In this document: piece after piece, positions 24,212 through 33,188 of the stretch | Layout: each line of letters opens with the position of its first letter | Position numbering within the stretch: position 1 is the stretch's first letter | Assembly (NCBI RefSeq): GCF_019972155.1 | Contig: NZ_BOVL01000019.1 | Coordinates: forward strand, 287,818-351,817 | DNA: 64,000 bases | Reading direction: 5' to 3' | From: Bradyrhizobium sp. RD5-C2 | GTDB taxonomy: Bacteria > Pseudomonadota > Alphaproteobacteria > Rhizobiales > Xanthobacteraceae | Program-made: the position numbers and the translations under genes | The notes under the pieces: generated by a model | What the model was told of the DNA's origin: nothing | Databases searched by the model: none | What the model saw: the letters and a program-made list of their open reading frames with translations, nothing else

Positions 24212-27200
24212 TCCTCGATCCCCAGGCCGCCGGCGGCGGACCATTCCTTGATGCGCGCGAGGTCGTCATAGGCGCCGTAACGATTCGCCCACATCGAGAG
24301 GTTCAGCGAGGTGTAGGCCTGCTGCTCGTCGTCGAAGGCGCGAATCAAGGCTTCCAGCTTGCGCCGCGCGCTGTCGGCGGCTTCGTCGGGCGGCTGCGGC
24401 GTGTCGTTGGTCTTGATCTTCAGCTCCAGCGAGCGCTGCTCGCCCGGCGGGTTGTTGCCGCTCAGCCTGACATAGACGAGATCGCCGACCGAGGAGTCCG
24501 CCGGAATGTCGGCAAAGCCGCCCTCGCGCAGGATCGCGGCTTCCAGCGTCAGTTGCGGCGACAGGCCCATGCGCACCTGCTTGCCAGTCGGCGGCTGGCC
24601 GGTCTTGTAGTCGAGGATCGCGAAGCTGCCGTCAGCATGCCGCTCGATGCGGTCGGCGCGCGCCGAGAGCGTGAACGTCCTGGCATCGTCGAGCGGAATG
24701 CCGATCTCGCCGCGGATCTCGGCCTTGATCGCAGCAATATTGCCGCGCCGGGCCTGCTCCCATTCGGCAAACCACGCTGCGATGCGCTGGAAGCGCGGCC
24801 ACCACAGCGCGCGCGCTTCGGGCCGCTCCATCAGTGGCGCAAAATGCTTGGCCCCGATGTCGCGCAGCGCGCTCTTGATGTCGTCAGGCAGCGCGTCGGC
24901 GTAAGTTTGCGTGAACTCGCCGAGCGATTCGTGGATCGCCGAGCCGCGATCGGCGGCCGACAGCGGCATGTCGACGGGATCGAGCGGATCGAGCTTGAGG
25001 ATGTAGCGCGCATAGATCGTGTAGGGATCGCGCAGCCAGTCCTCGATTGCGGTGACCGACATTTTCAGCGGCCGTGCGTCGCGCGGTGGCCGTGGCTCCG
25101 GCTGCGGGATCGGCGCGACGGTGTCGGGCCGGTCGAGCTCGGCGGCATATTGCACGTAAGCTTCGCCGGCCGATGTCGCGGCCTTCCAGCGCGCTTCGCC
25201 CGCAACCGCCTCTAACCGGTGCAGGAAGCGCGAAGCGACCGCCGGCGCGCCGCCGACCTTGGCCGCATGGGTCAGGATCACCTCGTCATGGCCGAGCAAC
25301 TGCGCAAAGTCGTGCGCGGAAAGGCCGATGCGCCGTTCGGGAAGATCAAGCCCGAGCTCGTGCCGCATCGGCCGGCTCAGCCACGGATCGATCCGCGGCG
25401 CCGGCGGCCAGACGCCCTCGACCAGCCCACCGAGGATGACGCGATCCGACTCGGTCAGACGCGCCTCGAGCTGGCCGAAGATGTTGAGCTGCGCACGCGC
25501 CGATTCCGGCCGCCGCACCATGCGGTCGGCGAACGCGGTCTGGAACACCTCGGGATAATCTGACAGCGGCGTCATCAGCCCGCTCGGCTGCTGCTTGGCG
25601 AGCAGCTCGTCGAAGGCCGACGCCAGCGATGCGCCGGCGCGCTCCTCGAACACCATGGCGACGGCGTTCTGGTCGGCCGACAGCGCGATCAGCGCCTCGC
25701 GGTGACGCGCGGCCAGCTCGGCGAAATCATAGGGTCTTGACGAGGCCATGCCTTCCAGCGGCGCCAGCGCCGTTTGCAATCTGGCGATCAGGTCCTGGGC
25801 CTGGTTGAGCTCGTTGTCGCGCAGCCGGGCGCGTGGCTCCATGGCGTGCAGCGACGAAGTCTCGCCACTGTTGAGTTTCACAAGTTCGGCGCGGAAGCGG
25901 GCGAAATCGCGCGCGAGGCCGCCGGTCGCAGCTTGCGGCCGCGTGCCGCGCAACAGCGCGATCTCCAGCACCTCGATCGCGCGCTTCAGCGCGCCATGGG
26001 CGCCGCCGAGCCGGAACAGCGGATGCTTGAGCAGCGCGAGCAATGTCGGCGGCTCCAGCCCCTTGGCCGCGGCCTCCGCGGTGAGGCGGGCGAACACGCC
26101 GGGCGGGGTTTCGATCAGCGCATCGCCGCCGGAATCGTCGAACTCCAGATTCCAGCGTGTCAGCGAGGCCATCACGCGGCGTGCGAGCGCGCGATCCGGC
26201 GTCACCAGCGCGGCTGACTTGCCGAGATGCCGCGCCTCGCGCATTGCGACTGCGATCGCGAGTGCCTCCATTTCGGGATTGGGCGCCTCGACCACGGTGA
26301 GATTGGTCATCCCGGCGGAAATCCGCGCCACGATCTCGGGCCGCTCGAGCCGGTCGTGCCATTGCGCGGTTGCGGTCGAGGGGCGCATCGTCTCAGATAC
26401 CAGCACCTCGCGACCGAGCGGCGCAGGTTCGGCAAGGCTCTCGACATCGCGGCGCTTGATGCCGAAGCGGTCGAGCAACGCGTGCATCGCGAATTGCGGA
26501 TGGTTCGACGAGGGCGGCGTGGTGAACCTGCCGTCGTCGCCGCGCTCGCCGCCGATCGTGTCCCAGGAATCTTCGTCGAGATCGGTGTCGAGCCCGGGCA
26601 GCACCACGGCGCCGTTCGCAAGCTTCGCCACTGCGTGGAGGAATTTTGCGGTGGCCGGCATCGAGCCGGTCGAACCGGCCGCGATCACCGGGCCAGTGGG
26701 ATGCGCGGTGAGCCGCGCCGCTTCCGCCTCGATCAGGAGATCGCGGCGCGCCGCGGGCTCGATCCGGCCGATCTCCTTGAGGTAGTTCGGCCAGGCGTCG
26801 CGCGCGATGCGCAGGAAGTCGAGCGAGTGCTGCCAGTATTTGTCGAGCTGGTCCGGCACCAGCCGATCGAGCGCGCGCCAGTCGACGCCGCGCGTCACCA
26901 TGTCGTCCATCAGCCGTGCCAGATCGCCGGCAAGCTGCAAGGTCGAGGCCGGGCCGCCGACCACTAGCGGCGCCGATACCGGCGTCTTCGCCCAGGCCGC
27001 GACCAGATGCGCCAGCGTCAGCCGGCGCTCGAGTTCGCCGAGCCGTGGCGGAATCTCCAGCGGCGCAGCGCCGCCGACATCGTCGCCCTGGTCGGCGAAG
27101 GCAAGCTCGTCCTCATCGATCTCGCCGAGCGCGACGATGCGCGGCAGCACGGCGGCATCGGAATCGAGCACATCGAGGAAGATTTCGCGCGCCAGCCGTC

Positions 27201-27351
27201 CGGCGCGACGGGTCGGCAGGTAGAGCGTGGCGCCGGCGAGCTTTGCGGGATCGTTGCGTGCCTCGAATCCCGCGACCAGCCGTCCATCGACCAGCGCCGA
27301 AATCACGGTGCGCAGGAACGGCGCGGAGACGGGAACGCTGAAAACGCGCAT
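24205..27351 (-). CDS. addB: double-strand break repair protein AddB
   Basis: This 1048-aa partner of AddA begins MRVFSVPVSAPFLRTV behind AGGCAG. The opening ATLYLPTRRAGRLAREIF is the family's degenerate helicase head. The PD-(D/E)XK nuclease near the C-terminus reads FAILDYKTGQPPTGKQV. A start 57 nt upstream is open, but the extension is out of character. It is the first gene of addB-addA. Confidence 0.94.
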   Translation of the reverse strand: MRVFSVPVSAPFLRTVISALVDGRLVAGFEARNDPAKLAGATLYLPTRRAGRLAREIFLDVLDSDAAVLPRIVALGEIDEDELAFADQGDDVGGAAPLEIPPRLGELERRLTLAHLVAAWAKTPVSAPLVVGGPASTLQLAGDLARLMDDMVTRGVDWRALDRLVPDQLDKYWQHSLDFLRIARDAWPNYLKEIGRIEPAARRDLLIEAEAARLTAHPTGPVIAAGSTGSMPATAKFLHAVAKLANGAVVLPGLDTDLDEDSWDTIGGERGDDGRFTTPPSSNHPQFAMHALLDRFGIKRRDVESLAEPAPLGREVLVSETMRPSTATAQWHDRLERPEIVARISAGMTNLTVVEAPNPEMEALAIAVAMREARHLGKSAALVTPDRALARRVMASLTRWNLEFDDSGGDALIETPPGVFARLTAEAAAKGLEPPTLLALLKHPLFRLGGAHGALKRAIEVLEIALLRGTRPQAATGGLARDFARFRAELVKLNSGETSSLHAMEPRARLRDNELNQAQDLIARLQTALAPLEGMASSRPYDFAELAARHREALIALSADQNAVAMVFEERAGASLASAFDELLAKQQPSGLMTPLSDYPEVFQTAFADRMVRRPESARAQLNIFGQLEARLTESDRVILGGLVEGVWPPAPRIDPWLSRPMRHELGLDLPERRIGLSAHDFAQLLGHDEVILTHAAKVGGAPAVASRFLHRLEAVAGEARWKAATSAGEAYVQYAAELDRPDTVAPIPQPEPRPPRDARPLKMSVTAIEDWLRDPYTIYARYILKLDPLDPVDMPLSAADRGSAIHESLGEFTQTYADALPDDIKSALRDIGAKHFAPLMERPEARALWWPRFQRIAAWFAEWEQARRGNIAAIKAEIRGEIGIPLDDARTFTLSARADRIERHADGSFAILDYKTGQPPTGKQVRMGLSPQLTLEAAILREGGFADIPADSSVGDLVYVRLSGNNPPGEQRSLELKIKTNDTPQPPDEAADSARRKLEALIRAFDDEQQAYTSLNLSMWANRYGAYDDLARIKEWSAAGGLGIEEW

Positions 27352-27434
27352 GGGCTGCCTGGTTCGAATCAGGCGCCAATATAGGGAGCGGCGGCTGTCG
27401 TTAGCCACCCCTGTAGATCAGCCATCACCGCTGA

Positions 27435-28352
27435 TTATCGCAGCCGGCGGATGCTGCGATCGACGGCATCCAGGAACCAGCGCAGCGCCGGATCTTCTGC
27501 CGCGCGGACTGTATGGATCAGATCGATCGCAAAGGCAGGGATGTCGATCGGCGGCATCACGACGGTAATTTCGGCGAGATGCGTGAAGCGGCGGGCGACG
27601 CGTTCGGCCATCGTGGCGATGAGATCGGTGCCGGCCACGGCGAAGGGGACGGCCACCACGTGCGCCAGCGTCACGGCGACCCGCCGCTTCAGCCGATGCC
27701 GCGCCAGCAGCGCGTCGATCACGCTCGGCAGCCCGTCGCCGCCGGCCGCGGAGAACAGCGCATGCGGCAGGCTCGCATAATCTTCCAGGTTGAGCGTCTC
27801 CGATCGGCCCGCGCGCACGCCGTCGCGGATGCAGACGAAGCGTTCCTCGAACAGCCGGTGCCGGACGCAGCGTGGCGAGTCCGGCAGATGGCCGCCGATC
27901 AGCGCATCGAGCTCGGCGCGCTCGAGCTTCGCCAGGGCCGCCGTCGTGTCAGTCAGCGGACGCACGGCAAGGTCGATGCCCGGCGCCTCCATGCGCAACA
28001 GGCGGCTCAGTTCCGGCACCAGAACGAGGTCGCCGTAGTCGGTCGCAGCGATGGTGAAGCGCCTTCGCGCGGTGGCCGGATCGAAGCCCCGATCGGGCGC
28101 CAGCGCGCCCCTTATGTGCCGCAACGCCTCACCGATCGGCCCGGCCAGCGCCAGGGCCTTTTCGGTCGGCTGCATGCGGGCACCGGCGCGCAGGAACAGT
28201 TCGTCCGCAAACAGCGCGCGCAGCCTGCGCAACGCGCTGCTCATCGACGGCTGGGCGAGCCCAATGCGCTCGGCCGCGCGGGTAACGTGGCGCTCCTCCA
28301 TCAGCGCTTCGAACGCGACCAGCAGGTTGAGATCGACGGCAGCTAAATTCAT
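27435..28352 (-). CDS. LysR-family transcriptional regulator
   Basis: This 305-aa regulator has the N-terminal helix-turn-helix AAERIGLAQPSMSSALRRL (about residues 25-43) and a NodD/NahR-like effector domain. It is divergent from a BASS-like transporter with a 90-bp gap. The gap holds the short palindrome CTTATAAG (28366-28373). It probably controls that transporter and the DUF2891 gene behind it. Reading further upstream in frame is possible but crosses the divergent gene, so the start at 28352 is used. Confidence 0.88.
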   Translation of the reverse strand: MNLAAVDLNLLVAFEALMEERHVTRAAERIGLAQPSMSSALRRLRALFADELFLRAGARMQPTEKALALAGPIGEALRHIRGALAPDRGFDPATARRRFTIAATDYGDLVLVPELSRLLRMEAPGIDLAVRPLTDTTAALAKLERAELDALIGGHLPDSPRCVRHRLFEERFVCIRDGVRAGRSETLNLEDYASLPHALFSAAGGDGLPSVIDALLARHRLKRRVAVTLAHVVAVPFAVAGTDLIATMAERVARRFTHLAEITVVMPPIDIPAFAIDLIHTVRAAEDPALRWFLDAVDRSIRRLR

Positions 28353-28443
28353 CACAGCAATAATGCTTATAAGAACAATCGATTTCAACAATGATCTGCA
28401 TGCGCCTACGGTCGCGCCGGACACGACCACGAGGCGAAAAGAC

Positions 28444-29388
28444 TTGAGACGTTCAGACTTGGGACGATCATTCGCGAAGCTGATGCCGCGCGGGCCGACC
28501 TTGCTGGTCATCGGCGTGCTGACCGGGCTGGCTTTCCCGGCCCTGGCGGCCGGCGTGCGCCCGCTGATGGCGGCCGCGATCTTCGTTCTCGTCCTCGGGA
28601 CATTTCTCCAGGTCGACGGCGCGGCATTCCGGCGCGCGCTGGGGCGTCCGCTGGTCTCGCTGCTATTGCCGGCGCTGGCGATGTTGGCCTGCCCGCTCGC
28701 AGTCGGCTTCGCAGCGCGTGGCGCCGGATTTCGGCCGGAGCTGATAGTTGCGCTGGTGCTGTCGGTGTGTGCACCACCATCGACCGGCACGGCGGCGGTC
28801 GCACGCATGCTCGGCTTCGACGCGACCATTCCGCTCGCCGTGACGCTGCTGTCGATGGCGCTGGCGCCGGTCACGGTTCCGCTGATCGCGGCGGGATTTG
28901 CCGGTCTCGCGCTCGATCCGCTGGCGCTCGCCGCGCGGCTGGCGCTGCTGGTGGTCGGTGCCGGCGCGCTGGCGTTGCTGCTTCGTCGTCAGGCCGCAGC
29001 ACAATTGGTGCGGCATTCGCGCATCATCGACGCGCTTGTGCTCGCCTCGCTGCTCGTGTTCGCGATTTCCACCATGGCGGGGGTGCCTGCACAGATCGCA
29101 GCGGAGCCGGCCACCGCGCTGACGTTGGTGGGCCTTGCCTTCGCCTGTAATCTTGCGCTGCAAGCGCTTGGCGCGCTGCTCACGCCGGGGCCGCTGGCGG
29201 AGCGATTGACCACGGGCCTCATTCTGAGCAACCGCAACGTCGGACTGGTCTGGTCGGCAATGGGCGCGGCGGTGTCGCCGATGACGGCGCTGTTCTTCGC
29301 CGCCACACAGTTTCCGATCTATATGATGCCGCGCCTGATCGAGCTGCTGCTGGTCCGGCGCGAGCGCAAGGAGAAAGCGCCATCATGA
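28444..29388 (+). CDS. BASS-like (bile acid:Na+ symporter superfamily) membrane transporter
   Basis: This protein of about 314 aa has nine or ten hydrophobic segments. The late motif SNRNVGLVW and the mid-protein CAPPSTGTAAVAR resemble the conserved crossover regions of the SBF/BASS fold. Start is uncertain: a TTG at 28444 follows GAGG by 9 nt, an ATG at 28483 gives MPRGPTLL, and an ATG at 28363 lies nearer the LysR gene. The substrate is unknown. Its stop overlaps the DUF2891 start by ATGA, so the two are co-translated. Confidence 0.75.
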   Translation: MRRSDLGRSFAKLMPRGPTLLVIGVLTGLAFPALAAGVRPLMAAAIFVLVLGTFLQVDGAAFRRALGRPLVSLLLPALAMLACPLAVGFAARGAGFRPELIVALVLSVCAPPSTGTAAVARMLGFDATIPLAVTLLSMALAPVTVPLIAAGFAGLALDPLALAARLALLVVGAGALALLLRRQAAAQLVRHSRIIDALVLASLLVFAISTMAGVPAQIAAEPATALTLVGLAFACNLALQALGALLTPGPLAERLTTGLILSNRNVGLVWSAMGAAVSPMTALFFAATQFPIYMMPRLIELLLVRRERKEKAPS

Positions 29389-30398
29389 GCGCGACGATCC
29401 TGACCGAAGACCTCGCCGTCCGTTTCGCCCGCATCGCGCTCGGCCATGTCACACGCGAATATCCAAACAAGCCGGACCACGTGTTGGCCGGGCCACAGGA
29501 TGCACGCACGCCGCGCGAGTTGCATCCGGTCTTCTTCGGCAGCTACGACTGGCACTCCTGCGTCCACAGCTACTGGATGCTCGCCCGGCTGCTGCGCCGC
29601 TATCCGGCGTCCGAGACGGCAAGTGAGATCCGCGCCTTGTTTGACACTCAGTTCGTTGCAGAGAAGGTTGCCGTCGAATGCGCCTATCTCGCCGCTCCGA
29701 CGGCGCGCGGCTTCAAACGGCCTTACGGCTGGGGCTGGCTGTTGAAGCTCGCCGCAGAGCTCGCGCTGCTCGACGAGACGCGGTGGCGCGCGCAAATCAC
29801 GCCGCTTGCCGCCATCTTCGCACAGCGCTTTCGCGACTTCCTGCCGCTCGCCACCTATCCGGTGCGGGTCGGCACGCATTTCAACACCGCGTTCGGGCTT
29901 CGCATGGCCGCCGACTACGCCGCAGTGACACAGGACGACGCGTTTGACGCGCTGTTGCGCGAGACGGCGCTGCGCTGGTACGGCGCCGATCAGGATTGTC
30001 CCGCCTGGGGCGAGCCGAGCGGCGATGATTTCCAGTCGTCGGCGCTGATCGAAGCCGAATGCATGCGCCGGCTCCTCGCGCCCGGCGACTTCCTACCCTG
30101 GTTTGATCGCTTCCTGCCGCGGCTCGCGCAACGCGAACCCGCAACCCTGTTCCGGCCGGCAACGGTCACCGATCGGTCGGATGGCAAGCTTGCGCATCTC
30201 GATGGACTCAATCTCAGCCGGGCATGGTGCTGGCGCACGCTGGCCGACGCCTTGCCGGAAGCCGATCCGCGACGCCCGATCCTGCTGGATGCTGCGCGAG
30301 GCCATCTCGATGCCGGCCTGCCGCATATCGCCAGCGACTATATGGGCGAACACTGGCTCGCGAGCTTTGCAGTGCTCGCCATCGACGTTGATGATTGA
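29385..30398 (+). CDS. DUF2891 family protein
   Basis: This 337-aa soluble protein carries HPVFFGSYDWHSCVHSYWML (about residues 46-65), RPYGWGWLLKLAAEL and CPAWGEPSGDDF. These His- and Trp-rich blocks are characteristic of DUF2891, which probably has an alpha/alpha-toroid fold. No biochemical role is known to me. Coupling to the transporter upstream and to the divergent LysR gene suggests a small catabolic unit. Confidence 0.8.
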   Translation: MSATILTEDLAVRFARIALGHVTREYPNKPDHVLAGPQDARTPRELHPVFFGSYDWHSCVHSYWMLARLLRRYPASETASEIRALFDTQFVAEKVAVECAYLAAPTARGFKRPYGWGWLLKLAAELALLDETRWRAQITPLAAIFAQRFRDFLPLATYPVRVGTHFNTAFGLRMAADYAAVTQDDAFDALLRETALRWYGADQDCPAWGEPSGDDFQSSALIEAECMRRLLAPGDFLPWFDRFLPRLAQREPATLFRPATVTDRSDGKLAHLDGLNLSRAWCWRTLADALPEADPRRPILLDAARGHLDAGLPHIASDYMGEHWLASFAVLAIDVDD

Positions 30399-30410
30399 TG
30401 GCAGCGTCGC

Positions 30411-31157
30411 TTACGCGACGCTTTCCAGGAAAGCTTCTTCCGCGGCCAGGATCGCGTCGGGGGTTCCGACATGCATCCAGACGCCGTCGAGGCGCAGGCC
30501 GAACAGCCGCTCCTGCTCGTTGGCGCGGTCGAACATCTTGGTCAGCGAGAACTCGCCGGCAGGGGCATCGGCGAACAGCGCAGGCGACATGATCGCGGCG
30601 CCGGCATAGACGAACGGCACCACCTGGTTTTCCCGGCGCTTGCGCAGCGCGCCGTCCGGCAACATCGAATAGTCGCCGCGGCCGCTATAGCCGATGCTCG
30701 AGGCGGTCGGCGCCATCAGCAGCAGAATATCCATCCGCGCCGGGTCGAAGGCTTCCGCCAGCCGCGCCAGATTGGAACGCACGCCGTCGATCCACATCGT
30801 GTCGGCGTTGAGATGGAAGAACGGCGCATCGCCGAGCAGCGGCAGCGCCTTCACCACCGCGCCGCCGGTGCCGAGCACCTGGTCGCGCTCGTCGGAGATG
30901 ATCACATGCGGGCGGCTGCGGGTCTTGACGTGCTCGATGATCTGGTCGGGCAGATAATGCACGTTCACGACCGCTTCGCTGACGCCGGCGCCGGCGAGCT
31001 TGTCGAGCACATGGTCGAGCAGCGGCTGGCCGGCGACGCTCACCAGCGGCTTCGGCATCGTGTCGGTCAGGGGGCGCATGCGCACGCCGAGGCCCGCAGC
31101 GAGCACCATAGCCTTGTGGGGAGTGACGGGCATTTTCCTGATGTTCTCGGTCATCAT
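30411..31157 (-). CDS. murU: MurU-like sugar-1-phosphate nucleotidyltransferase
   Basis: This 248-aa NTP-transferase shows GLGVRMRPLTDTMPKPLV (about residues 22-39), the dinucleotide-binding and Mg site, and HLNADTMWI with the metal Asp. FLES near the end matches MurU, which makes UDP-MurNAc from MurNAc-1-phosphate in cell-wall recycling. A neighbouring gene encodes an AmgK-like kinase, the preceding step. Mannose-1-phosphate guanylyltransferase is the alternative. ATGs at 31157 and 31154 follow GAGAG. Confidence 0.8.
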   Translation of the reverse strand: MMTENIRKMPVTPHKAMVLAAGLGVRMRPLTDTMPKPLVSVAGQPLLDHVLDKLAGAGVSEAVVNVHYLPDQIIEHVKTRSRPHVIISDERDQVLGTGGAVVKALPLLGDAPFFHLNADTMWIDGVRSNLARLAEAFDPARMDILLLMAPTASSIGYSGRGDYSMLPDGALRKRRENQVVPFVYAGAAIMSPALFADAPAGEFSLTKMFDRANEQERLFGLRLDGVWMHVGTPDAILAAEEAFLESVA

Positions 31158-31257
31158 CTCTCGGCGCCGATCATATCACGGCGATTCGGCAAGCGCATCG
31201 ATCAGACGCCATAGTCACAGGACATGACGGCCGTAAGACGGCAATGGCGGCGATAGC

Positions 31258-31578
31258 CTAGACGTCGGCAGCCTGCGCGCCGCGTCTGGCAGTTTTCTTC
31301 TTCTTGTCGCCTTGTTTAAGGAAGTTGACGCCGATCTGGTCGCCGTTGACCCACGCCAGTTCGCAGCGGCGATAGGCCAATCCTGTGGACGACAGCAGCA
31401 GAAAAAACTCCTTCAGGTTCAGGCCCTCGACCGAGCCGTCGACGGAGAGCTTGGCGCCCGTCTCCGACACGTCTTCCATGGTGCAGTCGCGCCGCCAGGT
31501 GCCGTCGATGCCCATCATGTGCGCCGCTATGCCGCGCTCAAACGTGACACGATCGCCCTTGCGTCGTTCCGTCCCCAT
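31258..31578 (-). CDS. PilZ-domain protein
   Basis: This 106-aa single-domain protein has the two c-di-GMP motifs: the RxxxR-type head RRKGDRVTFERG and DVSETGAKL (D/NxSxxG). A Lys-rich tail closes it. Start MGTERRKGDR was chosen because it follows a GGGAGCGGGAC site. It lies between murU and the tsaE-amgK gene on the same strand, so cyclic-di-GMP control near wall-recycling functions is possible but unproved. Confidence 0.85.
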   Translation of the reverse strand: MGTERRKGDRVTFERGIAAHMMGIDGTWRRDCTMEDVSETGAKLSVDGSVEGLNLKEFFLLLSSTGLAYRRCELAWVNGDQIGVNFLKQGDKKKKTARRGAQAADV

Positions 31579-31664
31579 TGTGTGGTCCCGCTCCCGATCG
31601 GCCGCGCCCTGGATGATATGCGGCTTCCGCGACCTTAGGAGACCCAAGGCTAATAACCCGTAAA

Positions 31665-33188
31665 CTACGGTACTGGGGGAGGGACGTTCGCTGTGTACCA
31701 GATGCGGAAGGTGGCTAGTGCCGGATGGGCCAGCGACCGCTCGAGGTAGGTCCAGATCCGCGGCTGGTGCTTGAGATATTGCGGCTTGCCGTCGCGGCGG
31801 TTGAGCCGCGCAAAGGTGCCGAGCAGGCGGGTGTTCCGCTGCGCCGACATGATCGCATACAGCTCGGCGAAGCCGGCGGGATCGAAGTTCTCGTCGGTGG
31901 CGCGCCGCGCCTTGATGTAGCGGGTCAAGAGCGACAGTTCGAGTTGCTCGGGCACGTCGATCCGCGCATCCTGCAGCAGCGACACCACGTCATAGGCAGC
32001 GGGGCCGAGCAGCGCGTCCTGGAAGTCGATGATGCCGACGCGCAGGATGCCGGTGCGCTCGGCAAGCCAGATGATGTTCGGCGAATGGAAGTCGCGGATC
32101 ACCCAGGTCTGCGGCGCCGCGGCGGGCTTCTGCAAGAGGCCGCGCCACATCCCGAGGAAGTCGGTGCGGAGCTCCTCGTCCGGCTGCACGCCGCGGTCGG
32201 GCAGGTACCATTCCAGCATCAGCCCGATCTCGATCAGCCAGGCGTCGATATCGAACACGGGGATGTCGTAGCTCTCGTCTGGTGTCACCGGCAGCGTCTC
32301 GGGCAGCACCTCGCGATGCAGCGCCGCCAGCATGTCGACGGCGGCCTCGTAACGTTCGGCGATCGGCTGCGGCGGATCGCCCTCGATCACGCCTTCGGCG
32401 CCGAGATCCTCGGTGATCAGGAAGCCGGATTCGAGATCGGTGTGACGGATCGCCGGTGCGGAGAAGCCGTGCTTGCGCAGGCCGTTTCCGATGGCGACGA
32501 ACGGCCTGACGTCTTCGGCGAGATGCACCGCTGCACTGTAGGACCGGCCGTTGTAGATCGCCGGGCCGTCGGGGCGGCGCGGCGAGTTCATCAGGATGAC
32601 GCTGCCCTCGTCGTTGCGCAGCCGCGCGTAGGAGCGCGTCGAGGCGTCGCCCGGCATGCGCTCGCGCCGGGCGTTGAGGAAGCCGCCGTGCTCGAGGAAC
32701 TGGCGGAGCTCGTTGAGCCGCGCAACCTTCGCCGCGCCTTTGCCATGGCCGGTGATCTCGGCGGCGCGTGCCGCCGATCCGAGCGCCGGGCGGTGGCTGA
32801 ACGCGATGTCGATGCGATCCGCAGGCATGGCATCCGGCGCGCGTTCCGGCCACTCGATCAGCGCCACGATGTCGTCGGGCAGCGGCGACAGCCCGATCTC
32901 CTCGAGTTCGCTGGCATCGTTGATGCGGTAGAGGTCGGCATGAACCAGCGGAAACGACGGCAGTTCGTAAGTCTGCGCCAGCGTGAAGGTCGGGCTCGGC
33001 ACTTCCAGCGTATCGTCGGTGGCGAGGTAGCGGATCAGCGCGCGGGCCGCCGCGGTCTTACCGGCGCCGAGGTCGCCCGACAGCGTGATGACGTCGCCGG
33101 CGCCGATCAATAGCGCGAGGTCGGCCATCAGCTCGGCCGTCGCGGTTTCGTTCGCGAGTGCCACCGAGAATGTCGAGGTCGCCGTCAT
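31665..33188 (-). CDS. TsaE-AmgK fusion: tRNA t6A ATPase joined to a sugar/aminoglycoside-type kinase
   Basis: This 507-aa protein has two domains. Residues 1-150 are TsaE, the ATPase of the tRNA threonylcarbamoyladenosine machinery, with Walker A GDLGAGKT at 38-45 and the SPTFTLAQTY block. Residues about 155-507 are an APH-fold kinase like AmgK, which phosphorylates MurNAc/GlcNAc at C1. Its catalytic loop RDFHSPNI has Asp366 and its metal motif IIDFQD has Asp388. The start overlaps the divL stop by ATGA. With murU nearby, it would supply the MurNAc-1-P substrate. Confidence 0.88.
   Translation of the reverse strand: MTATSTFSVALANETATAELMADLALLIGAGDVITLSGDLGAGKTAAARALIRYLATDDTLEVPSPTFTLAQTYELPSFPLVHADLYRINDASELEEIGLSPLPDDIVALIEWPERAPDAMPADRIDIAFSHRPALGSAARAAEITGHGKGAAKVARLNELRQFLEHGGFLNARRERMPGDASTRSYARLRNDEGSVILMNSPRRPDGPAIYNGRSYSAAVHLAEDVRPFVAIGNGLRKHGFSAPAIRHTDLESGFLITEDLGAEGVIEGDPPQPIAERYEAAVDMLAALHREVLPETLPVTPDESYDIPVFDIDAWLIEIGLMLEWYLPDRGVQPDEELRTDFLGMWRGLLQKPAAAPQTWVIRDFHSPNIIWLAERTGILRVGIIDFQDALLGPAAYDVVSLLQDARIDVPEQLELSLLTRYIKARRATDENFDPAGFAELYAIMSAQRNTRLLGTFARLNRRDGKPQYLKHQPRIWTYLERSLAHPALATFRIWYTANVPPPVP

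Noticed and set aside
21833..24271. 812-aa plus-strand frame opposite addA
   Set aside because: Antisense of a complete, well conserved helicase; no domain or ribosome site of its own.
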